Of a DNA stretch of 64,000 bases, positions 1-8,471 are shown piece after piece; positions within the stretch are counted from its first letter, which is position 1, and every line of letters begins with the position of its first letter. A program made the translations under genes and the position numbers. This DNA is from Streptomyces sp. Q6 (GTDB lineage: Bacteria > Actinomycetota > Actinomycetes > Streptomycetales > Streptomycetaceae). Below the pieces are notes generated by a model. It did no database searches and was not told where the DNA came from. It saw only the letters and a program-made list of their open reading frames with translations. Location: the NCBI RefSeq assembly GCF_036967205.1, contig NZ_CP146022.1, positions 6,448,001-6,512,000 of the forward strand. The letters run 5' to 3'.

Positions 1-1058
1 GAACCGAGCGCGACCCCGACCGCGAGCCCGGTGCTCACCCACGTCATGCCCTCGGTCAGTTTCGCGCGTGGTACGTGCTGCTCGACGAGGGCCATCGTCG
101 TGATCATCGTCGGCGCGATGGACAGGCCCGCAACGAAGAGCGCCACGGCCAGAAACGGCAGGTTCCCGACCAGTTGGAGGGGGATCATACTCACGGCCAT
201 CGCGACGACACCCACCAGCCACCTGGGGGCGGGCGCCCCCTTGAAGTGCAGCAGGCCGAACACGGCGCCCGCCACGCAGGAGCCGGCCGCGTAGATCGCG
301 AGCACCACACTGGCCATCGACTTGTGACCCTGCTCCTCCGCGAAGGCCACCGTCACCACGTCGACCGCTCCGAAGATCGCGCCGGTCGCCACGAAGGTCG
401 CCACCAGGACCTGCAACCCGCGCGCGCGGAGCGCCGATCCGGCACCCTGCTGCTCCCGGGGGTGCGGGGCGGGTTCCGTGGCCCGCTGCGAGGTCAGCCA
501 GAAGACACCGACCGCGAGGAAACAGCCCGCGAGGAGAGGCCCCGCCTCCGGGAACCACGCCGTGGAGAGACCGATCGAGATGATCGGCCCGAAGATGAAG
601 CACACCTCGTCGATCACGGACTCGAAGGAGTACGCGGTGTGCAGCTGCCGCGGGGTGTCCCGGTACAGGACCGCCCACCGCGCGCGGATCATCGAGCCCA
701 CACTGGGCACACAGCCGATGAACGCCGCACACAGGAAGAGCGTCCAGTCCGGCGCTTTGTACGTGGCGCACAGCAGGAGCGCGGAGACCGCGGCGAGCGA
801 GACGAGGGTCGCCGGGCGCAGCACGCGCCGCTGCCCGTGCCGGTCGACGAGGCGGGAGATCTGCGGCCCGATCGCGGCGGCGGACAGCGCCACCGTCGCC
901 GACAGGGCGCCGGCGAGGCCGTAGCGGCCGGTGAGCTGCGAGACCATCGTGACGATGCCGATGCCCATCATCGACAGGGGCATCCGGCCCAGGAACCCGG
1001 CCACCGAGAAACTCTTGGTCCCGGGCAGGGCGAATATGGCGCGGTAGGGGCTGGGCAA
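1..1058 (-). CDS. MFS transporter (C-terminus cut by window edge)
   Basis: An open minus-strand frame runs off position 1 without a stop (about 352 codons). The protein is a chain of hydrophobic segments with a motif-A-like cytoplasmic loop (RLVDRHGQRRVL) between early helices, as in major facilitator exporters. Early residues read LPSPYRAIFALPGTKSF, then GFLGRMPLSMMGIG. The TTG at 1058 is chosen because GGAG lies five bases upstream and no ATG or GTG is in frame nearby. It is divergent from hemH, with 115 bp between the starts. The substrate cannot be told. Plus-strand open frames over this stretch are antisense shadows. Confidence 0.8.
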   Translation of the reverse strand, partial: MPSPYRAIFALPGTKSFSVAGFLGRMPLSMMGIGIVTMVSQLTGRYGLAGALSATVALSAAAIGPQISRLVDRHGQRRVLRPATLVSLAAVSALLLCATYKAPDWTLFLCAAFIGCVPSVGSMIRARWAVLYRDTPRQLHTAYSFESVIDEVCFIFGPIISIGLSTAWFPEAGPLLAGCFLAVGVFWLTSQRATEPAPHPREQQGAGSALRARGLQVLVATFVATGAIFGAVDVVTVAFAEEQGHKSMASVVLAIYAAGSCVAGAVFGLLHFKGAPAPRWLVGVVAMAVSMIPLQLVGNLPFLAVALFVAGLSIAPTMITTMALVEQHVPRAKLTEGMTWVSTGLAVGVALG

Positions 1059-1160
1059 CGGGACTCCGACAGGAACAGTAAGGCGTGAACTCGGCTGACA
1101 CAGCTTACGCGTGTCCCAGTTCGACGGCATGGCGGTTTTCCGCCTGTCAGTGACGGGTGG

Positions 1161-1166
1161 CAGGAT
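1161..1166 (+). promoter_or_regulatory. Candidate -10 box for leaderless hemH
   Basis: CAGGAT lies seven bases before the hemH ATG at 1174 and no purine-rich ribosome site precedes that ATG. This is the spacing seen in Streptomyces leaderless transcripts; the same arrangement recurs in this window. Confidence 0.4.
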
Positions 1167-1173
1167 CGAACAC

Positions 1174-2313
1174 ATGCCAGAAGCGCCCGCCCCCACCTCC
1201 GACGCCCGCCCCTACGACGCCCTGCTGCTGCTCTCGTTCGGAGGCCCCGAGGGCCCCGACGACGTGGTCCCGTTCCTGGAGAACGTGACACGCGGCCGCG
1301 GCATCCCCAAGGAGCGGCTCAAAGAAGTAGGCCAGCACTACTTCCTGTTCGGCGGGGTCAGCCCGATCAACGACCAGAACCGGGCCCTGCTCGACGCCCT
1401 GCGCAAGGACTTCGCCGACCACGGCCTCGACCTGCCGGTGTACTGGGGCAACCGGAACTGGGCGCCGTACCTGACCGACACCCTGCGCGAGATGGTCGCC
1501 GACGGTCATCGCCGCATCCTCACTCTCGCGACCAGCGCGTACGCCTCGTACTCGGGCTGCCGCCAGTACCGCGAGAACCTGGCGGACTCCCTCGCCACCC
1601 TGGAAGCGGAGGGCCTGGAGCTGCCGGCGGTCGACAAGCTGCGGCACTACTTCAACCACCCCGGCTTCGTACGGCCCATGGTCGACGGCGTCCTGAAGTC
1701 CCTCGCCGACCTCCCCGAGGACGTACGGGACGGCGCTCACATCGCCTTCACCACGCACTCCGTACCGGACGCCGCTGCCGACACCTCCGGGCCCGTCGAG
1801 GATCACGGCGACGGCGGCGCGTACGTGAAGCAGCACCTCGACGTCGCGCGGATCATCGCTGACGCGGTGCGCGAGGAGACCGGCGTCGAACATCCCTGGC
1901 AGCTCGTCTACCAGTCGCGCTCCGGAGCTCCGCACATCCCGTGGCTGGAGCCCGACATCTGCGACCACCTGGAGGAGCGGCACGCCGCCGGTGTGCCGGC
2001 CGTCGTCATGGCGCCCATCGGCTTCGTCTCGGACCACATGGAGGTCATGTACGACCTCGACACCGAGGCCACCGCCAAGGCCGCCGAGCTCGGCCTCCCG
2101 GTGCGCCGCTCCGCGACCGTCGGCGCGGACCCGCGCTTCGCCGCCGCCGTCCGGGAGCTGGTCCTGGAGCGGGCCGCCGTCGAGTGCGGCGCGCAGGTCA
2201 CGCCCTGCGCCCTGGGCGCCCTCGGCGCGAGCCACAACGTGTGCCCGGTGGGCTGCTGCCCGGCCCGCGCGCCCAAGCCCGCCGCCGCGGGCGCCGACAG
2301 CCCGTACGCGTAA
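1174..2313 (+). CDS. hemH: Ferrochelatase (coproporphyrin type)
   Basis: Inserts Fe2+ into the porphyrin ring in haem synthesis. Actinobacterial members act on coproporphyrin III (cpfC pathway). The 379-residue protein has the N-terminal [18 protein letters not shown] and FGGVSPIN motifs and the catalytic-His motif FTTHSVPD. Cys in YSGCRQY and the C-terminal cluster CPVGCC match the four-Cys [2Fe-2S] site known from mycobacterial ferrochelatase. ATG 1174 is preferred over the upstream in-frame ATG at 1111, because family homology begins just after it and a -10 box sits seven bases upstream. The monophosphatase-family gene follows nine bases after the stop, probably in one transcript ending at the hairpin near 3170. 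Confidence 0.95.
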   Translation: MPEAPAPTSDARPYDALLLLSFGGPEGPDDVVPFLENVTRGRGIPKERLKEVGQHYFLFGGVSPINDQNRALLDALRKDFADHGLDLPVYWGNRNWAPYLTDTLREMVADGHRRILTLATSAYASYSGCRQYRENLADSLATLEAEGLELPAVDKLRHYFNHPGFVRPMVDGVLKSLADLPEDVRDGAHIAFTTHSVPDAAADTSGPVEDHGDGGAYVKQHLDVARIIADAVREETGVEHPWQLVYQSRSGAPHIPWLEPDICDHLEERHAAGVPAVVMAPIGFVSDHMEVMYDLDTEATAKAAELGLPVRRSATVGADPRFAAAVRELVLERAAVECGAQVTPCALGALGASHNVCPVGCCPARAPKPAAAGADSPYA

Positions 2314-2322
2314 GGACGCCAG

Positions 2323-3120
2323 ATGACCGACCTGAAGGCAGAGCTCCTCGACGTCGCCCTGGAAGCGGCCGCCCGCGCGGGGGTCTTCCTGCGCGACGGC
2401 CGCCCGGCCGACCTCGGGGTCGCCGCCACCAAGACCAGCGCCGTCGACGTCGTCACCGAGATGGACATCGCGTCCGAGAAGCTGATCACCGACTACCTGG
2501 CTGAGCGCCGCCCCGACGACGGCGTCCTCGGCGAGGAGGGCGCGAGCGCCCAGGGCACCAGTGGCGTCGAGTGGGTGATCGACCCCATCGACGGAACGGT
2601 CAACTACCTTTACGGGCGCCCCGATTGGTCCGTCTCCATCGCGGCCCGCAAGGACGGCGAGACGCTCGTCGGCGTCGTCGCGGCGCCGATGCGCGGCGAG
2701 ACGTACCGCGCCGTCCTCGGTGGCGGCGCCCATGTGAACGACCGTCCCGCGCGCGTGCGCGTGGCGCCCCCGTTCGAACAGGCCCTGGTCGGCACCGGCT
2801 TCGGCTACCTGGAGTCCCGCCGCGTCCACCAGGCCGACGTCGTACGGCAGCTCGTGCCGCGCGTGCGGGACATCAGGCGGGGCGGCTCCGCGGCCATCGA
2901 CCTGTGCGACGTGGCGCTGGGCCGCATGGACGCGTACTACGAACGCGGCCTGAATCCTTGGGACTTCGCGGCCGGCGACCTCATCGCGCGGGAGGCCGGC
3001 GCGCTGACCGGCGGCCGTCCCGGCGAGCCGGTCTCGCCCGAGCTGACGATCGCCGCGCCCCCCGGCCTCTTCCAGCCACTCCAGAACTGGCTGGAAGAGC
3101 TCGGCGCCTGGCACGACTGA
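2323..3120 (+). CDS. Inositol monophosphatase family protein (SuhB-like)
   Basis: Mg2+-dependent, Li+-sensitive-type phosphatase family. The 265-residue protein carries the metal site GEEGAS, the signature WVIDPIDGTVNYLYG (about residues 85-100) and the C-terminal WDFAAGDLIAREAG motif, so the catalytic set is complete. The substrate within the family (inositol phosphate, histidinol phosphate, nucleotide sugar phosphate) cannot be told. It follows hemH by nine bases with an AAGGA ribosome site inside the gap, so co-transcription is likely. A strong hairpin follows. Confidence 0.9.
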   Translation: MTDLKAELLDVALEAAARAGVFLRDGRPADLGVAATKTSAVDVVTEMDIASEKLITDYLAERRPDDGVLGEEGASAQGTSGVEWVIDPIDGTVNYLYGRPDWSVSIAARKDGETLVGVVAAPMRGETYRAVLGGGAHVNDRPARVRVAPPFEQALVGTGFGYLESRRVHQADVVRQLVPRVRDIRRGGSAAIDLCDVALGRMDAYYERGLNPWDFAAGDLIAREAGALTGGRPGEPVSPELTIAAPPGLFQPLQNWLEELGAWHD

Positions 3121-3146
3121 GCCCCGCGACCCCCGAGGGCACACGA

Positions 3147-3191
3147 AAGGGCCCCGGCACCTGCCTGGATCGAACAGGTGCCGGGGCCCTT
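3147..3191. terminator. Bidirectional hairpin terminator
   Basis: A perfect 17-bp inverted repeat (AAGGGCCCCGGCACCTG and its complement) has an 11-base loop. It lies between the convergent monophosphatase-family gene and the small minus-strand gene, and its A and T ends suit both directions. Confidence 0.85.
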
Positions 3192-3202
3192 CGCTGTACC
3201 CG

Positions 3203-3376
3203 TCAGACGCTCGAGGCGTGGATCTCCACGCCGTGCTCGGCGGCAAGGCGGTGGAGGTCGTCCAGCTCGCCCTGCTCGACCTCGGCAAGGAAGTCGTCGC
3301 CGGTCTCGCGCGCCCGCGTCAGGTCGGTCTCCGCCGCCCTTATGCGCTGCAGCAGTCCTGCGGTGAATGCGTCCAT
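3203..3376 (-). CDS. Small conserved acidic helical protein
   Basis: A 57-residue protein beginning MDAFTAGLLQRIRAAE and ending EHGVEIHASSV. The charge pattern (alternating E/D and R with spaced L/A) suggests two amphipathic helices and no membrane segment. ATG 3376 is chosen because GAGGGGG stands nine bases upstream; the longer open frame back to 3550 is a non-coding extension. It is convergent with the monophosphatase-family gene and divergent from cutR. I recognise it only as the kind of small Streptomyces protein found beside cutRS and assign no function. Confidence 0.7.
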   Translation of the reverse strand: MDAFTAGLLQRIRAAETDLTRARETGDDFLAEVEQGELDDLHRLAAEHGVEIHASSV

Positions 3377-3714
3377 GGTTGCGCCCCCTCGTCCTGGGTC
3401 GTGGGTCGGTGGCACGGGGGTGTGCCCGGTGGAAGGGGCGATCACGAATCGAGCCGCCCTGCGGGAAGCGAACTCGACAGCGGCTCGTGGCATGCCACAT
3501 ACAAAGCGTGATCGCGGGTGTACAGCCGTCCTCCCCAGGGTCCCTTCCACAGAAACCTCAACGCCTTGAGAAATCCGGCATTCCCGGGACGCCTGGCCGC
3601 CTTACAGCCGGTTTATGGCCGAAAGGGGCAGGATGGAGGCTCACACCCCATGACACGACCCGCCCGCGTGCGCCCGAACGCTGCCCGTGGGTGACCAGAG
3701 GAAGGACAAGCGAC
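3377..3714. promoter_or_regulatory. Divergent control region before cutR
   Basis: 338 bases without a gene. They hold the cutR ribosome site (GGAAGGA, eight bases before GTG 3715) and a short inverted repeat CTCAA-CGCC-TTGAG at 3557-3570 that could be an operator. I cannot place the promoters confidently. Confidence 0.4.
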
Positions 3715-4368
3715 GTGCGCGTACTCGTCGTCGAGGACGAGCAGCTGCTCGCCGATGCGGTGGCCACCGGACTGCGCCGGGAGGCCATGGCCGTCGACGT
3801 CGTGTACGACGGTGCGGCCGCCCTCGAGCGCATCGGCGTCAACGACTACGACGTGGTCGTCCTCGACCGTGACCTGCCGCTCGTGCACGGCGACGACGTC
3901 GCCCGCAGGATCGTCGAGCTGGGCATGCCCACCCGCATCCTGATGCTGACCGCCTCCGGCGACGTCAGCGACCGCGTCGAGGGCCTGGAGCTGGGCGCCG
4001 ACGACTACCTCCCCAAGCCCTTCGCGTTCAGCGAGCTGACGGCCCGTGTGCGGGCCCTCGGACGCCGTACGAGCGTGCCGCTGCCGCCCGTCCTGGAGCG
4101 CGCCGGCATCAAGCTCGACCCGAACCGCCGCGAGGTGTTCCGGGACGGCAAGGAGATCCAGCTCGCCCCCAAGGAGTTCGCCGTCCTCGAAGTGCTGCTG
4201 CGCAGCGAGGGCGCCGTGGTCTCCGCGGAGCAGCTCCTGGAGAAGGCCTGGGACGAGAACACGGACCCGTTCACGAACGTCGTCCGTGTCACCGTCATGA
4301 CCCTGCGCCGCAAGCTCGGCGAGCCCGCCGTCATCGTCACGGTCCCCGGCTCCGGCTACCGGATCTGA
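3715..4368 (+). CDS. cutR: Response regulator CutR
   Basis: OmpR-type response regulator of 217 residues, the length known for CutR. The receiver starts MRVLVVEDEQ, has the phospho-Asp in VVLDRDLP (D51) and Lys in LPKPFAFSEL. The C-terminal winged helix contains PKEFAVLEVLLRSEG and ends VTVPGSGYRI. GTG 3715 has GGAAGGA at good spacing. cutS follows seven bases after the stop. CutRS was first linked to copper and tyrosinase phenotypes in S. lividans; later work points to extracytoplasmic or secretion stress. The assignment rests on length, neighbours and the partner kinase. Confidence 0.9.
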   Translation: MRVLVVEDEQLLADAVATGLRREAMAVDVVYDGAAALERIGVNDYDVVVLDRDLPLVHGDDVARRIVELGMPTRILMLTASGDVSDRVEGLELGADDYLPKPFAFSELTARVRALGRRTSVPLPPVLERAGIKLDPNRREVFRDGKEIQLAPKEFAVLEVLLRSEGAVVSAEQLLEKAWDENTDPFTNVVRVTVMTLRRKLGEPAVIVTVPGSGYRI

Positions 4369-4375
4369 TCCCTCC

Positions 4376-5617
4376 ATGGCCACCACACCGGCGCCGCCCA
4401 AGGCGCCACCGAAGCCGACCTGGAAGCCGGGAGCGCCGGTCGAACCGCCCTTCCCCTGGCTGCGCCCCACCATCCGCATACGGCTCACGCTGCTCTACGG
4501 CGGCATGTTCCTCATCGCGGGCATCCTGCTGCTGTCGATCATCTACCTGCTCGCGGCCCAGGCCCTGAACGTCGGCAGCGAGCTACCGTTCAAGATCGTC
4601 GAAGGCACCGTCTCCAGCAACACCTGCAACATCCCGGACGGCACCAAGCTCCCCGCCAGCGAGCTGAACGACGTGCTGAGCAAGTGCGTCAACGACCAGC
4701 GCCAGCACGCCCTCGACGTGCTCCTGAGCCGCTCCCTGATGGCGCTGCTCGGCCTCGCGATCATCGCCTTCGCCTTCGGGTACGCGATGGCGGGACGCGT
4801 CCTGTCCCCGCTGGGCCGCATCACGCGCACCGCCCGCCGGGTGGCCGGAACGGACCTCTCGCGCCGGATCGAACTGGACGGCCCTGACGACGAGTTGAAG
4901 GAGCTCTCGGACACCTTCGACGAGATGCTCGACCGACTTGAGCGGGCGTTCACGGCGCAGCAGCGCTTCGTGGGCAACGCGTCGCACGAGCTGCGCACCC
5001 CGCTCGCGATCAACCGCACGCTCCTGGAGGTCCACCTCTCCGACCCGGGCGCCCCGGTGGAGCTCCAGCAGCTCGGCAAGACGCTGCTCGCCACCAACGA
5101 GCGCAGTGAGCAGCTTGTGGAGGGCCTGCTGCTGCTCGCCCGCAGCGACAACCAGATCGTCGAGCGCAAGCCCGTGGACCTGGCCGAGGTCGCCTCCCAG
5201 GCGCTCGACCAGGCCCGCGCGGAGGCCGACGAGAAGGGCGTGGAGATCCGCGGCGAGCGCAAGGAAGCGGTCGTCCAGGGCAACGGCGTCCTCCTGGAAC
5301 GCATCGCGCTGAACCTCGTACAGAACGCGATCAGGTACAACGTGCCGGAGGGCGGCTGGGTCGAGGTCGACACCGAGGCGCAGCACGGCCAGGCGGTCCT
5401 CGTGGTCGCCAACACGGGCCCGGTGGTCCCCGCGTACGAGATCGACAACCTCTTCGAGCCGTTCCGGCGGCTGCGCACCGAGCGCACCGGGAGCGACAAG
5501 GGCGTCGGTCTCGGTCTGTCCATCGCCCGGTCCGTCGCGCGCGCCCACGGCGGGCGCATCGCGGCCGAGCCACGCGAGGGGGGTGGGCTCGTGATGCGGG
5601 TCACCCTGCCGATCTAG
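4376..5617 (+). CDS. cutS: Sensor histidine kinase CutS
   Basis: Membrane kinase of 413 residues: cytoplasmic Pro-rich tail, TM1 (about 36-62), a short extracytoplasmic loop, TM2 (about 118-139), HAMP, HisKA with FVGNASHELRTPLA (H204), an N box in LVQNAIRYN and a G box in GVGLGLSIARS. The loop carries just two cysteines, C84 (SSNTC) and C104 (LSKC), which could form a disulphide; an equivalent pair is noted in CutS homologues. It partners CutR, seven bases upstream. No gene follows for 426 bases. Confidence 0.9.
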   Translation: MATTPAPPKAPPKPTWKPGAPVEPPFPWLRPTIRIRLTLLYGGMFLIAGILLLSIIYLLAAQALNVGSELPFKIVEGTVSSNTCNIPDGTKLPASELNDVLSKCVNDQRQHALDVLLSRSLMALLGLAIIAFAFGYAMAGRVLSPLGRITRTARRVAGTDLSRRIELDGPDDELKELSDTFDEMLDRLERAFTAQQRFVGNASHELRTPLAINRTLLEVHLSDPGAPVELQQLGKTLLATNERSEQLVEGLLLLARSDNQIVERKPVDLAEVASQALDQARAEADEKGVEIRGERKEAVVQGNGVLLERIALNLVQNAIRYNVPEGGWVEVDTEAQHGQAVLVVANTGPVVPAYEIDNLFEPFRRLRTERTGSDKGVGLGLSIARSVARAHGGRIAAEPREGGGLVMRVTLPI

Positions 5618-5723
5618 GCCGATCCGACGTGCGGCGGCGGGACTGATCTGAGATGCTTCCGCCGACGCGCTGCGGAGTTCGCTTTTAGCGGAATTTTCGG
5701 GACCTGCGCCTACGGAGATCGTG

Positions 5724-5737
5724 TGTGATCGATCACA
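5724..5737. promoter_or_regulatory. Perfect 14-bp palindrome, possible operator
   Basis: TGTGATCGATCACA is a perfect palindrome. It resembles a Crp/Fnr half-site pair (TGTGA...TCACA), but with a four-base rather than six-base spacer, so the regulator is left open. Confidence 0.4.
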
Positions 5738-5948
5738 TGGGCGAATTTTCCGGAATCCACTCTCCGTGATCGCAAAAGCCGTCGGAAAGCCGGGAAAATC
5801 CGGGTTTTCGGGCAGCTTGATCACGGGAAGTACACGGGGTGGCGCCCGTGCAGTGCGGCATTCGGACCGTGTACGGTCCGCTTCGCCACTCCAGCCGATC
5901 ACTCGTGAGGGATCCGGTTGGGTGTCGATTGAGTAACAGACCTTGATG

Positions 5949-5969
5949 TGAGGCAAAATCTCCGCCTCA
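5949..5969. promoter_or_regulatory. Inverted repeat TGAGGC-N9-GCCTCA
   Basis: Perfect six-base arms with an AT-rich nine-base centre, 75 bases before ATG 6044. It could be an operator or a leader hairpin of the DUF4193 gene. Confidence 0.35.
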
Positions 5970-6043
5970 GGTCGGGCACAAGTCCGGCCTCTCATGCGTT
6001 ACGTGCGCTGAGACACCGCCTACACCCAGAGGGGGAGAGCGAC

Positions 6044-6340
6044 ATGGCAACGGATTACGACACCCCACGCAAGACCGATGACGACCTCAACGAGGACAGC
6101 ATCGAAGAACTGAAGTCGCGGCGTAACGACAAGTCCGCGTCGAACGTCGACGTGGACGAGTTCGAGGCGGCCGAGGGCCTGGAGCTTCCGGGCGCCGACC
6201 TCTCGAACGAGGAGCTCGCCGTTCGTGTCCTGCCCAAGCAGCAGGACGAGTTCACCTGCATGAGCTGCTTCCTGGTGCACCACCGCAGCCAGCTTGCGCG
6301 GGAGAAGAACGGGCAGCCGATCTGCCGCGACTGCGACTGA
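6044..6340 (+). CDS. DUF4193 family small acidic zinc-ribbon-like protein
   Basis: 98 residues starting MATDYDTPRKTDDDLNED, very acidic in the first two thirds. The C-terminus has a CMSC...CRDC pair of Cys pairs (FTCMSCFLVHHR, then ICRDCD at the end), a likely zinc ribbon. Such DUF4193 proteins are actinobacterial and resemble RNA-polymerase-interacting small proteins in layout; their function is not established to my knowledge. ATG 6044 follows GGGGGAGA. The EcsC-like gene starts 13 bases after its stop. Confidence 0.88.
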   Translation: MATDYDTPRKTDDDLNEDSIEELKSRRNDKSASNVDVDEFEAAEGLELPGADLSNEELAVRVLPKQQDEFTCMSCFLVHHRSQLAREKNGQPICRDCD

Positions 6341-6353
6341 GGCAGGGTCGGGC

Positions 6354-7355
6354 ATGACTGGCTCGACCCCGCCCTGGAAGCGCCGCCCCCGGAAACACCT
6401 CCGAGGTGCGGCAGAAGGCCCGTCAGAGGCCGTGCGTGACGACGAGCGAGGCTCTTCCGACCCCGGAGCAGCCTCGCTCGAACCGGCACATCGGTACGAG
6501 CACGGTGAGACGGGCGCCCCGGCGCCTGCCGACGTCGTACTTCACGACGCCGACACGGCGGCCGTGGGGGACGACGCGCGGCCGGCCAGGCGGCGCGTCG
6601 ACGCCGTCAAGGACGGCGTACGCAAGGGCGGCAGTGCCGCCAGAACGGGGATACGCAAAAGCGGCGTCATCGCGAAGACAGGCATGGTCAAGGGCGGCGC
6701 CGCCGCCCGGACCGGGTTCGGTCATCTCGCCGACCGGATCATCGACATCGCGCCGCGGGTCCCCGTACGGGACCTCGCGACGCTCCGCAGACACTTCCCG
6801 GGCCTGGGGCCCGAGGAGATCGCGGACAAGCTGGTCGCCGGCGCGGCCAACGCCTCGTCCACGGTCGGCGCCGGGATCGGGGCCGCGGCGATGCTCCCCG
6901 TACCGCCCGCGATGCCGACCGAACTGGCCGCGGAGGTCACCGGTGTGGCGGCGATCGAGCTGAAGCTCATCGCCGAGCTGCACGAGGTGTACGGGGTGCG
7001 CCCGCCCGGCACCATCAAGGACCGCAGCAGCGCCTATCTGACCTCGTGGACGCAGGAGCGGGGCATCGACGTCGCCAAGCCGATGTCGGTCAACGCGGCG
7101 CTCGGCGGGCAGATGAAGCGCGAGCTGCGCCAGCAGATCATGAAGCGCACGATGCGCAATCTGCCGAGCCTGACGCCGTTCATGATCGGCGCCGCCGTCG
7201 GGGCGACCATGAACCGCAGGGACACCAAGAAACTCGCCGACCGCGTCCGCAAGGACCTGCGGGGCATGCAGGTGCCCTGGGACCAGCTGTCCGGACTGGC
7301 ACCGCTGGAGACCCCGAAGGACGCCCTGGAGATCGAGGGCGGGACCGAGGGCTGA
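6354..7355 (+). CDS. EcsC-like / unknown protein with basic repeats
   Basis: 333 residues. The N-terminus is polar. Residues about 85-125 hold three tandem basic units of about 12 residues (GVRKGGSAARTGI, GMVKGGAAARTGF and a degenerate middle copy), likely an amphipathic membrane- or nucleic-acid-binding helix. The centre has small-residue hydrophobic stretches (STVGAGIGAAAMLPVPPAMP, then TELAAEVTGVAAIELKLIAE) typical of EcsC-like proteins. The C-terminus is basic. ATG 6354 is chosen over the frame opening at 6294, which overlaps the DUF4193 gene. Probably co-transcribed with DUF4193. No function assigned. Confidence 0.8.
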   Translation: MTGSTPPWKRRPRKHLRGAAEGPSEAVRDDERGSSDPGAASLEPAHRYEHGETGAPAPADVVLHDADTAAVGDDARPARRRVDAVKDGVRKGGSAARTGIRKSGVIAKTGMVKGGAAARTGFGHLADRIIDIAPRVPVRDLATLRRHFPGLGPEEIADKLVAGAANASSTVGAGIGAAAMLPVPPAMPTELAAEVTGVAAIELKLIAELHEVYGVRPPGTIKDRSSAYLTSWTQERGIDVAKPMSVNAALGGQMKRELRQQIMKRTMRNLPSLTPFMIGAAVGATMNRRDTKKLADRVRKDLRGMQVPWDQLSGLAPLETPKDALEIEGGTEG

Positions 7356-7381
7356 GCCCCCGCTGTCGCGGCCCCGCGGCC

Positions 7382-7828
7382 TCAGGCGCCGAGAGCCTTT
7401 GCCAAAGCTTCAGGTTCGCGGGTCGACACGTACACGTACGGGGTCGGGTCCGTCGGATCCGTGATCTCGGCCCGGATCGCCGTCGGGACGTAGCTGCGCA
7501 GAAGCATGAACGCGCGCGGGTCCGCCTTGTACGTGCGCCAGGCGCGGGCCTCCTCCGCGTCCAGGATCTCCACCGGGCCCAGCGCGGACAGCGGGATCCT
7601 CGCGTCGCCCGCGACCAGCGAGTCCGCCACGACACGGACCCGGATCGAGCCGTACGAGCTGGTGATCACGGCCGCCACCAGGAGGCCGCCGACGAAGCCG
7701 CCGAGCAGCGGGAGCGTCCCGAAGGGCAGCAGGATCAGCCCGCCCGCGACGCCCACGAGGAAGGTCACGAGCCACCAGGAACGGGGCGCGGTGAGGCGTT
7801 CTTCGTAAGGCGTCGTCGAGAGGTCCAT
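7382..7828 (-). CDS. DUF3093 family membrane protein
   Basis: 148 residues from MDLSTTPYEERLTAP. Two adjacent hydrophobic helices (WWLVTFLVGVAGGLILLPFG and LLGGFVGGLLVAAVI) are followed by a soluble beta-rich domain ending in YVYVSTREPEALAKAL. This is the layout of DUF3093, an actinobacterial membrane family of unknown role. ATG 7828 is chosen because the longer frame would run into the divergent thioesterase gene. It is convergent with the EcsC-like gene (26 bp) and divergent from the thioesterase (58 bp), so the two share a promoter region. Confidence 0.85.
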   Translation of the reverse strand: MDLSTTPYEERLTAPRSWWLVTFLVGVAGGLILLPFGTLPLLGGFVGGLLVAAVITSSYGSIRVRVVADSLVAGDARIPLSALGPVEILDAEEARAWRTYKADPRAFMLLRSYVPTAIRAEITDPTDPTPYVYVSTREPEALAKALGA

Positions 7829-7872
7829 GCGGACAAGCTTGGCACGATGCGTGAAGCCATAGGACGCGCGGG

Positions 7873-7878
7873 TAAGGT
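7873..7878 (+). promoter_or_regulatory. -10 box of leaderless thioesterase-dut operon
   Basis: TAAGGT lies eight bases before the GTG start at 7887, with no Shine-Dalgarno between. Transcription probably starts at or next to the start codon. Confidence 0.5.
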
Positions 7879-7886
7879 CTGCGCCT

Positions 7887-8471
7887 GTGAGTGGTACTTC
7901 AGCAGCTCTGACGCCCCCGGCCGACGCCATAGCGCCGGTGCGGCACCCCGACGCGCCCGCCCCGGGCGAGCTCCTCGGCGCGCACTACGGACACTGTTTC
8001 GGCTGCGGCGGCGATCAGCCGCACGGGCTGCATCTGGAGGCGCGCGCCGGTGCCGGTGTCGACGTCACCGCCGAGTTCACGGTGCGCGCGGCGCACCAGG
8101 GCGCGCCCGGTCTCGCACACGGCGGCCTGCTCGCCACCGCGCTCGACGAGACGCTCGGCTCGCTCAACTGGCTGACCCAGACCATCGCCGTGACCGGACG
8201 CCTTGAGACGGACTACGTACGCCCGGTACCCGTCGGCACCGTGCTGCACCTGTCCGCCGAGATCACCGCCGTCGCCGGGCGCAAGATCTACTCGACCGCG
8301 ACCGGCCGGATCGGCGGCCCCGACGGGCCCGTGGCCGTCCGCGCCGACGCCCTCTTCATCGAGGTGAAGGTCGACCACTTCATCGACAACGGCCGCAAGG
8401 AAGAGATCCAGGCGGCCATGAGCGACCCGGACCAGGTCCGGCGTGCCCGTGCCTTCGAGGTGAACCCGTGA
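7887..8471 (+). CDS. PaaI-family hotdog thioesterase
   Basis: 194 residues. The hotdog core has the family signature GLAHGGLLATALDETLG and the strand VTGRLETDYVRPVPVGT. Such enzymes hydrolyse acyl-CoA thioesters. The N-terminal extension has a Cys pair in HCFGCGGDQPHGLHL, common in this subfamily. The GTG start is preferred because of the -10 box eight bases upstream. The stop overlaps the dut start (GTGA), so translation is coupled, perhaps a house-cleaning pairing with dUTP removal. The natural acyl substrate is unknown. Confidence 0.87.
   Translation: MSGTSAALTPPADAIAPVRHPDAPAPGELLGAHYGHCFGCGGDQPHGLHLEARAGAGVDVTAEFTVRAAHQGAPGLAHGGLLATALDETLGSLNWLTQTIAVTGRLETDYVRPVPVGTVLHLSAEITAVAGRKIYSTATGRIGGPDGPVAVRADALFIEVKVDHFIDNGRKEEIQAAMSDPDQVRRARAFEVNP

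Larger units (their letters stand above)
5618..6043. other. Long intergenic region upstream of the DUF4193 gene
   Basis: 426 bases that are AT-richer than the surroundings (runs such as GGAATTTTC, AAAATCCGGGTTTTC). No credible ORF or RNA gene was seen. It contains the palindrome at 5724-5737, the inverted repeat at 5949-5969 and the ribosome site GGGGGAGA before ATG 6044. A long leader or several promoters for the small downstream gene would explain the size. Confidence 0.5.

Noticed and set aside
75-1088. Long plus-strand open frame
   Set aside because: Arg/Gly-rich low-complexity translation antisense to a clear MFS protein; a GC-bias artefact.
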